Origin: a virus
Direction: 5' to 3' (one strand)
DNA length: 40,665 bases
IMG/VR virus record: IMGVR_UViG_3300050821_004084
Coordinates: 1-40,665 of that record
Below the pieces are notes generated by a model. That model made no database searches and had not been told where the DNA came from. It saw nothing but the letters and a program-made list of their open reading frames with translations. This document shows positions 37,165 to 40,665 of the stretch, one piece after another (position 1 is the stretch's first letter; each line of letters starts with the position of its first letter). A program made the translations under genes and the position numbers.

Positions 37165-37347
37165 ATGGGAAACGCGCCGCAGCGCGGAAAGTCTATAGTC
37201 ATCAACCATCCTCCATTAGAGCTTCGCAAGCGCATCGAGGCCGAAGCTGAGCTGCAGAATCGCTCGATCAATAATCTCCTCATAGTCATATTAACGAAGT
37301 TCTTTCGCTCTGTAGATCAGCAAGAGGCGGGGCATGCCCAAAGATGA
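37165..37347 (+). CDS. ribbon-helix-helix (Arc/MetJ-type) regulator, 60 residues
   Basis: The ATG has AAAGGA upstream. A short strand (Lys-Ser-Ile-Val-Ile-Asn-His-Pro) is followed by two helices (Leu-Arg-Lys-Arg-Ile-Glu-Ala-Glu-Ala-Glu, then Asn-Arg-Ser-Ile-Asn-Asn-Leu-Leu-Ile-Val-Ile-Leu). This is the Arc layout, including the Asn-Arg-Ser-(Val/Ile)-Asn turn seen in Arc. Such proteins bind DNA as dimers at short repeated sites. It is the first gene of the rightward unit, beside the half-site cluster; it probably represses its own unit and perhaps the divergent late unit. Its stop overlaps the next gene. Confidence 0.82.
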   Translation: MGNAPQRGKSIVINHPPLELRKRIEAEAELQNRSINNLLIVILTKFFRSVDQQEAGHAQR

Positions 37348-38632
37348 GCGCAAGAAACGAAAGTCCGTTGAACAGCAGCCTGAAGTTGAAGAGCAGCTTT
37401 GGCCGGCAGGCGAGCACGCAGCTAAGCCAGAAAAGCTATTCGAACTCGTCGAAGAGCTTGCAGAGAAAGAGACGCGCGAGCGCGTCGAGAAGCTCGAAAA
37501 TGAATACGAGAAAGCGAAGAAGATTGCCGAGTCGAACGGCGATGTTGGCCTACAAGACATGCCTGAAACAGTGCTCGACGGCCGTCTCGGTGAAATCTGC
37601 GAGCGTTACATGCTTTTAGGGAAGCGCTTCCCGTTAGCGTATGCATGGCCTGCGCTATTGGCTGTTGCTTCGGCTTTAGCGCCTCGCTACACAGCGAAGC
37701 AGCAGTTGAATCTCTACTGCGCGCTTGCTGGCCCGATACATAGCGGCAAATCGCAAGCGATTGAAGCAGCGCAGCAGTTGTTATCGATAGAACAGCCTGT
37801 ATTACTAAACATCATGGCAGGTAGCGCAGAAGCTCTCGTCAGAAAATGCAAAGACGCAGAAGCAAAGCCGCGTCTTTTTTCCCCCGACGAGTTAGGTCAC
37901 TTACTTGAAAAATCTCACATCGAGAATGCTTCGTTTCCGTATTTGCTGAACCGCGCTTTTTATTCGACTGCGTTCGAAGTTCACATGGGGAGAAAAGAAG
38001 TTGCGCAATTCAACGCTTCGCTTTCGATACTCGGCGGTCTTGTCGATTCGCGCTTCGAAGATTTATTCTCACACTCGACGACAGGCGGCTTATATGATCG
38101 CTTTGCGTTCGGAGCTTTTCCGGGCGGTTTCAAATTCGATTATTTTCCATTTGAAGCCCGCGCAGCTGATTATGAAACGAAAAGTGTTTACATACATGAA
38201 GACGTATGGGTCGAGAAAGCCGCTTGGCTCGTTGAAGACAGCGAGCTTGAGCCACGCGTCGTAGAGATCGCGATACGCGCTGCTGCTGTGTGCGCAGCGC
38301 ATGACGGTCGCACGCTTCTGACAGCTGCCCAACTTGCGCCAGCACGCGCTTTCGCAGAATATCAGAAGCGCATACGCAGACTATTGAAGCCGAACGAGGG
38401 TGAGAACCTAGAAGGTAAGATCGCACTGAAGATTCTCGCTTATCTCAAGCGCTACGAAGGCAAGTACGTCGCGAAGCGCAAACTGCTCATGGACATCGGT
38501 GCGTACCGCAGCGGGCCGTCGGTCGCCGAGCGCGCGTTGAGCGTGCTGCACGCGAACGGCGATATAGAGATCACGAAAACGCGGCCAGTGCTTGTGCGAT
38601 TACTGATCGAAGACGAAGGAGAACCTGCATGA
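37334..38632 (+). CDS. DUF3987-like P-loop ATPase
   Basis: 432 residues. The Walker A is Gly-Pro-Ile-His-Ser-Gly-Lys-Ser (133-140); a Leu-Phe-Ser-Pro-Asp-Glu-Leu (181-187) forms the Walker B. The N-terminal 70 residues are charged and coiled. After the ATPase core come Asp-Arg-Phe and a C-terminal winged-helix-like part (Ile-Gly-Ala-Tyr-Arg-Ser-Gly-Pro-Ser-Val-Ala-Glu). Similar phage and plasmid proteins (DUF3987) are associated with replication initiation or primase-helicase work. It overlaps the RHH gene by 14 bp. Alternative: a related bacterial-defence type ATPase. Confidence 0.75.
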   Translation: MPKDERKKRKSVEQQPEVEEQLWPAGEHAAKPEKLFELVEELAEKETRERVEKLENEYEKAKKIAESNGDVGLQDMPETVLDGRLGEICERYMLLGKRFPLAYAWPALLAVASALAPRYTAKQQLNLYCALAGPIHSGKSQAIEAAQQLLSIEQPVLLNIMAGSAEALVRKCKDAEAKPRLFSPDELGHLLEKSHIENASFPYLLNRAFYSTAFEVHMGRKEVAQFNASLSILGGLVDSRFEDLFSHSTTGGLYDRFAFGAFPGGFKFDYFPFEARAADYETKSVYIHEDVWVEKAAWLVEDSELEPRVVEIAIRAAAVCAAHDGRTLLTAAQLAPARAFAEYQKRIRRLLKPNEGENLEGKIALKILAYLKRYEGKYVAKRKLLMDIGAYRSGPSVAERALSVLHANGDIEITKTRPVLVRLLIEDEGEPA

Positions 38633-38874
38633 AGTGCTCTAGCGACCCAGCTTGCGTCTTCCCTGCTGTTTCGCGTGCCGGCAGGTGTGCTCATCACGAG
38701 CGCGACTTCATAGAAGCTGAAGCGCGCAGCATGACAGTTGCGACAGTAAATGCGATCTATGTGATGGGTGAGTCTGTCACGCAGCGATGGCGCAATCAGC
38801 GTAGCTCGAAAGCGAAGAAGCTGACAAAGAATCAGCTCGGCGAAAGCGAGCTATCGAAGCGAGCGAAGATATGA
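38629..38874 (+). CDS. small protein with N-terminal Cys/His motif, 81 residues
   Basis: ATG 38629 overlaps the previous stop. The first 25 residues read Cys-Ser-Ser-Asp-Pro-Ala-Cys, then Gly-Arg-Cys-Ala-His-His, a likely zinc site (C...C...C..HH). The rest is helical and basic at the end (Ser-Ser-Lys-Ala-Lys-Lys-Leu). It may bind DNA or the neighbouring ATPase. The stop overlaps the next ATG in ATGA. The function is unknown. Confidence 0.6.
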   Translation: MKCSSDPACVFPAVSRAGRCAHHERDFIEAEARSMTVATVNAIYVMGESVTQRWRNQRSSKAKKLTKNQLGESELSKRAKI

Positions 38875-39149
38875 TCGAAGCGCTGTATTTGCTGACGCAG
38901 GGAGGTCCGTACGGATATAGATGCAAAACTTGCGCGCGCGTTGTGCGCACATACAGAGGCATGCAGATGCACGCGCTTAGAGTTCACGGGCTGAAAGCCC
39001 AGATGGAGTTGTTCGATGAGCAGAAAACACAGCGAGAAGCAAACGCTGAATATGTTCGAGCTGCAGAGCAACTCAGAGAGTGCGGGCGTAGAGAAGTCAC
39101 AAGCGATCTCTTCGCTGCCGCAGAGCAGCTCGGCGATAGAAAAGATTGA
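38871..39149 (+). CDS. C2H2 zinc-finger protein, 92 residues
   Basis: Residues 15-40 contain Tyr-Arg-Cys-Lys-Thr-Cys-Ala-Arg-Val-Val, then Met-His-Ala-Leu-Arg-Val-His: a canonical C-x2-C...H-x4-H finger of classical length. The C-terminal half is a charged helix. Phage C2H2 proteins are rare but known; this one could bind DNA. The final 134 bases overlap the start of the methyltransferase gene in another frame, and both frames look coding. Confidence 0.72.
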   Translation: MIEALYLLTQGGPYGYRCKTCARVVRTYRGMQMHALRVHGLKAQMELFDEQKTQREANAEYVRAAEQLRECGRREVTSDLFAAAEQLGDRKD

Positions 39150-40224
39150 CCCGCTTCGTTGCCCGAAGTGCAGTAGTCGATCTCAGCCGACAGCGCATCC
39201 TGTCGAGCATGCAGGCGCGACACGCTATTGCATCGTTTGCGTCGAAGCAGACGGTGAGCCGTACTACTTCACGCCTGAAGCTGATGCGCCTAGCGATAGT
39301 GATGAACTGATCGAAGTTAGCGCTTCGAAATACGATCAAGAGAAGTTATTTAATACGCCTGTCGCTGAAGCGAAAGGTAAAACAATCGAAAGTCTTGAAT
39401 ACTCACGTGAAAAGATCACAGAAGTCATGCGCAGATTCAATGGTGATCTACCGCAAAGCATCATGAAAGCAGACAAGAAAAGCCGACCCGGTGCTGACTT
39501 GGCGGCAGGCTCATATACAGCGAATGAGAAATACACTGGCGCATTTGCGAAATCTTCAAGTGGCGCGCGTTACGGCGCGCTGTCAGCGTTCCCGCAGAAT
39601 ATCGGTCGTGCCGTAGTAGAGCTTTACAGTGAAAAAGGACAGACAGTAGTAGACCCTTTCGCGGGTCACAATTCGCGAATGGAACTCGTCATCCGCTCAG
39701 GTCGAAATTATATTGGCTGTGACGTTTCAGCAAAGTTCATGCAATTCAATCGCGAGCAGCGCGAGAAGCTGTTGCAAGAATTCCCTGAAGCACAGATCGA
39801 GCTTCACGAGATCGATTCGCGCAAGATGAGCGACTGCGTCGAGCAATGGGTAGGAGATTTTACCTTGACCAGTCCGCCGTATTACAACATTGAAGATTAC
39901 GGTGATGAACATGCACAATTAGGTAAAGCGGAATCGTATGCAGAGTTCTTGCGTTCGCTTCGCAAAGTCGCAGAGCAAAATTTCAGAGCGCTGAAGAGCG
40001 GTGCATATTGCTGCTGGTTTGTAAACGACTTCCGCGATGATGGCGTTTTTAACCCCTATCATATAGACACATTCAACATGCTCATTGCAGTAGGCTTCGT
40101 AGCTCACGATATGATGATCGTCGACTTCGGTGTCTCGTTCGGACAGTGCTTCCCTGCTCAAGTCGTTGAGCGACGCATACTACCGAAACGACATGAATAT
40201 TGCATTGTGATGCGTAAGTTGTAG
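39016..40224 (+). CDS. DNA methyltransferase (N4/N6 class) with N-terminal zinc ribbon
   Basis: 402 residues. ATG 39016 has GGAG 7 bases before it; ATG 39052 is an alternative. Cys49/Cys52 (Arg-Cys-Pro-Lys-Cys) and Cys72/Cys75 form a zinc ribbon. The catalytic domain has Val-Asp-Pro-Phe-Ala-Gly (motif I, 212-217) and Thr-Ser-Pro-Pro-Tyr-Tyr-Asn (motif IV, 285-291), the SPPY form typical of N4-cytosine and some N6-adenine enzymes. The C-terminal part retains Arg-His-Glu-Tyr-like motifs. No restriction enzyme is encoded nearby, so it is probably a protective orphan methylase. Confidence 0.85.
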   Translation: MSRKHSEKQTLNMFELQSNSESAGVEKSQAISSLPQSSSAIEKIDPLRCPKCSSRSQPTAHPVEHAGATRYCIVCVEADGEPYYFTPEADAPSDSDELIEVSASKYDQEKLFNTPVAEAKGKTIESLEYSREKITEVMRRFNGDLPQSIMKADKKSRPGADLAAGSYTANEKYTGAFAKSSSGARYGALSAFPQNIGRAVVELYSEKGQTVVDPFAGHNSRMELVIRSGRNYIGCDVSAKFMQFNREQREKLLQEFPEAQIELHEIDSRKMSDCVEQWVGDFTLTSPPYYNIEDYGDEHAQLGKAESYAEFLRSLRKVAEQNFRALKSGAYCCWFVNDFRDDGVFNPYHIDTFNMLIAVGFVAHDMMIVDFGVSFGQCFPAQVVERRILPKRHEYCIVMRKL

Positions 40225-40245
40225 AAAACAAATAGGATATAGTTC

Positions 40246-40322
40246 TCGACACACACTCACTCTTTTATGCTAGACTGTTCTCCGCAGCGCGGTTCAACCG
40301 CCCTGACAAAAGGAGAATTAAA
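40246..40322 (+). promoter_or_regulatory. candidate promoter and strong ribosome site of the DUF932 gene
   Basis: A TCGACA (40246-40251) lies 19 bases before TAGACT (40271-40276), which carries the extended -10 element TGC. The same 8-mer GCTAGACT occurs on the opposite strand at 36883-36890, in the control region ahead of the late genes. A 5'-leader hairpin GCGGTT/AACCGC and a strong AAAGGAGAATTAAA precede ATG 40323. The promoter call is weak by consensus; the ribosome site is secure. Confidence 0.5.
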
Positions 40323-40665
40323 ATGATTCATCATGACGCAAGACCGTACGCAGTTGCAGTCAGTGAGTCAGCAGTAAAGTTTCAGACGAAGATCGAAGAA
40401 ATGATTCACAACTCAGTGACGCGCGTGCAGCGAGTGATCGAGCAAGTCGAGAATGATGTACCCGAAGATATGATCGTTACAGGCCATACACTGCGCTTCA
40501 ACGCGAATCACGATATGCTTCAGATCATTCCGAAAGACAGTGCGCCGCTCTCGATTCACAAGCACGCTCTCGGACAGCTGACAGATCGCGTGAAAGTGAA
40601 GAACTTTCGCACTGTCGTCAATGAGCTTGTCGAGCGCGGTGCGTGGGGTAAGCAGCTCGTTGCTC
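40323..40665 (+). CDS. DUF932-like phage protein, N-terminal part (continues at base 1)
   Basis: ATG 40323 is fixed by the strong ribosome site. The frame is open to the window end and passes the seam in phase: codon 82 (GCT) ends at 40568, the base equal to position 1, and codon 83 starts at base 2. The joined product has about 364 residues and is described at 1-850. This N-terminal part has an amphipathic helix (Glu-Glu-Met-Ile-His-Asn-Ser-Val) and a beta stretch (Leu-Arg-Phe-Asn-Ala-Asn-His-Asp-Met-Leu). Confidence 0.8.
   Translation, partial: MIHHDARPYAVAVSESAVKFQTKIEEMIHNSVTRVQRVIEQVENDVPEDMIVTGHTLRFNANHDMLQIIPKDSAPLSIHKHALGQLTDRVKVKNFRTVVNELVERGAWGKQLVA
40568..40665. repeat. terminal direct repeat, right copy (circle seam)
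   Basis: The exact copy of bases 1-98 described above. Drop one copy when counting genes or length. Confidence 0.95.

Overview
The window is best read as the complete genome of a tailed phage with a P22-like (podovirus) virion, assembled as a circle. Bases 1-98 repeat exactly at 40568-40665, and the gene cut at the right end (from 40323) continues in frame at base 2. The unique circle is therefore about 40,567 bp. I see no integrase, no tRNA, no rRNA, no CRISPR array and no recognisable DNA polymerase, so replication probably uses host polymerase. The host is not stated by the sequence. Many Sec-type signal peptides ending Ala|Gln, together with the style of the fibre protein at 12727-13842, remind me of Acidobacteriota or a similar soil Gram-negative; this is inference only.

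Layout. A 420-bp control region (36745-37164) divides two transcription units. Rightward (37165 through the seam to 9831) lies the early/replication side: a ribbon-helix-helix regulator, a Walker ATPase (DUF3987-like), a C2H2 zinc-finger protein, a DNA methyltransferase, a DUF932 protein, small zinc-ribbon and membrane proteins, a protein with Tyr-Asp-Asp-Ala-Tyr/poly-Ala repeats, a VRR-type nuclease overlapping an SNF2 helicase, several unknown proteins, then a compact accessory block of small overlapping genes (about 5550-8925) with a second methyltransferase, and finally a 295-residue Cys-containing protein.

Leftward (36744 down to 9828) lies the late side: small and large terminase, a run of small genes (including a HiPIP-like four-cysteine protein and a GroES-like protein), portal, scaffold, P22-type coat protein, decoration-like protein, a 1025-residue tailspike candidate, an Ig-like secreted protein, a LuxR-type HTH protein, a gp4-like adaptor, a secreted HNH nuclease, a gp10-like tail protein, an acyl carrier protein translationally coupled to a GNAT acyltransferase, three ejection-protein candidates, a fibre protein, and a lysis group (membrane protein, holin-like protein, SLT lysozyme, anchored coiled coil). 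The two units meet tail to tail at 9828-9831, where the two stop codons share one CTAG.

Three things stand out. (1) The ACP-GNAT gene pair sits in the virion cluster, with a LuxR-type HTH gene in the same unit; this could be a phage N-acylation or signalling module. (2) Eight proteins in the late operon carry Sec signal peptides, including apparent tailspike and fibre proteins. (3) A cluster of six GCTTAC/GTAAGC half-sites lies directly upstream of the RHH gene and looks like its operator array, possibly the early/late switch.
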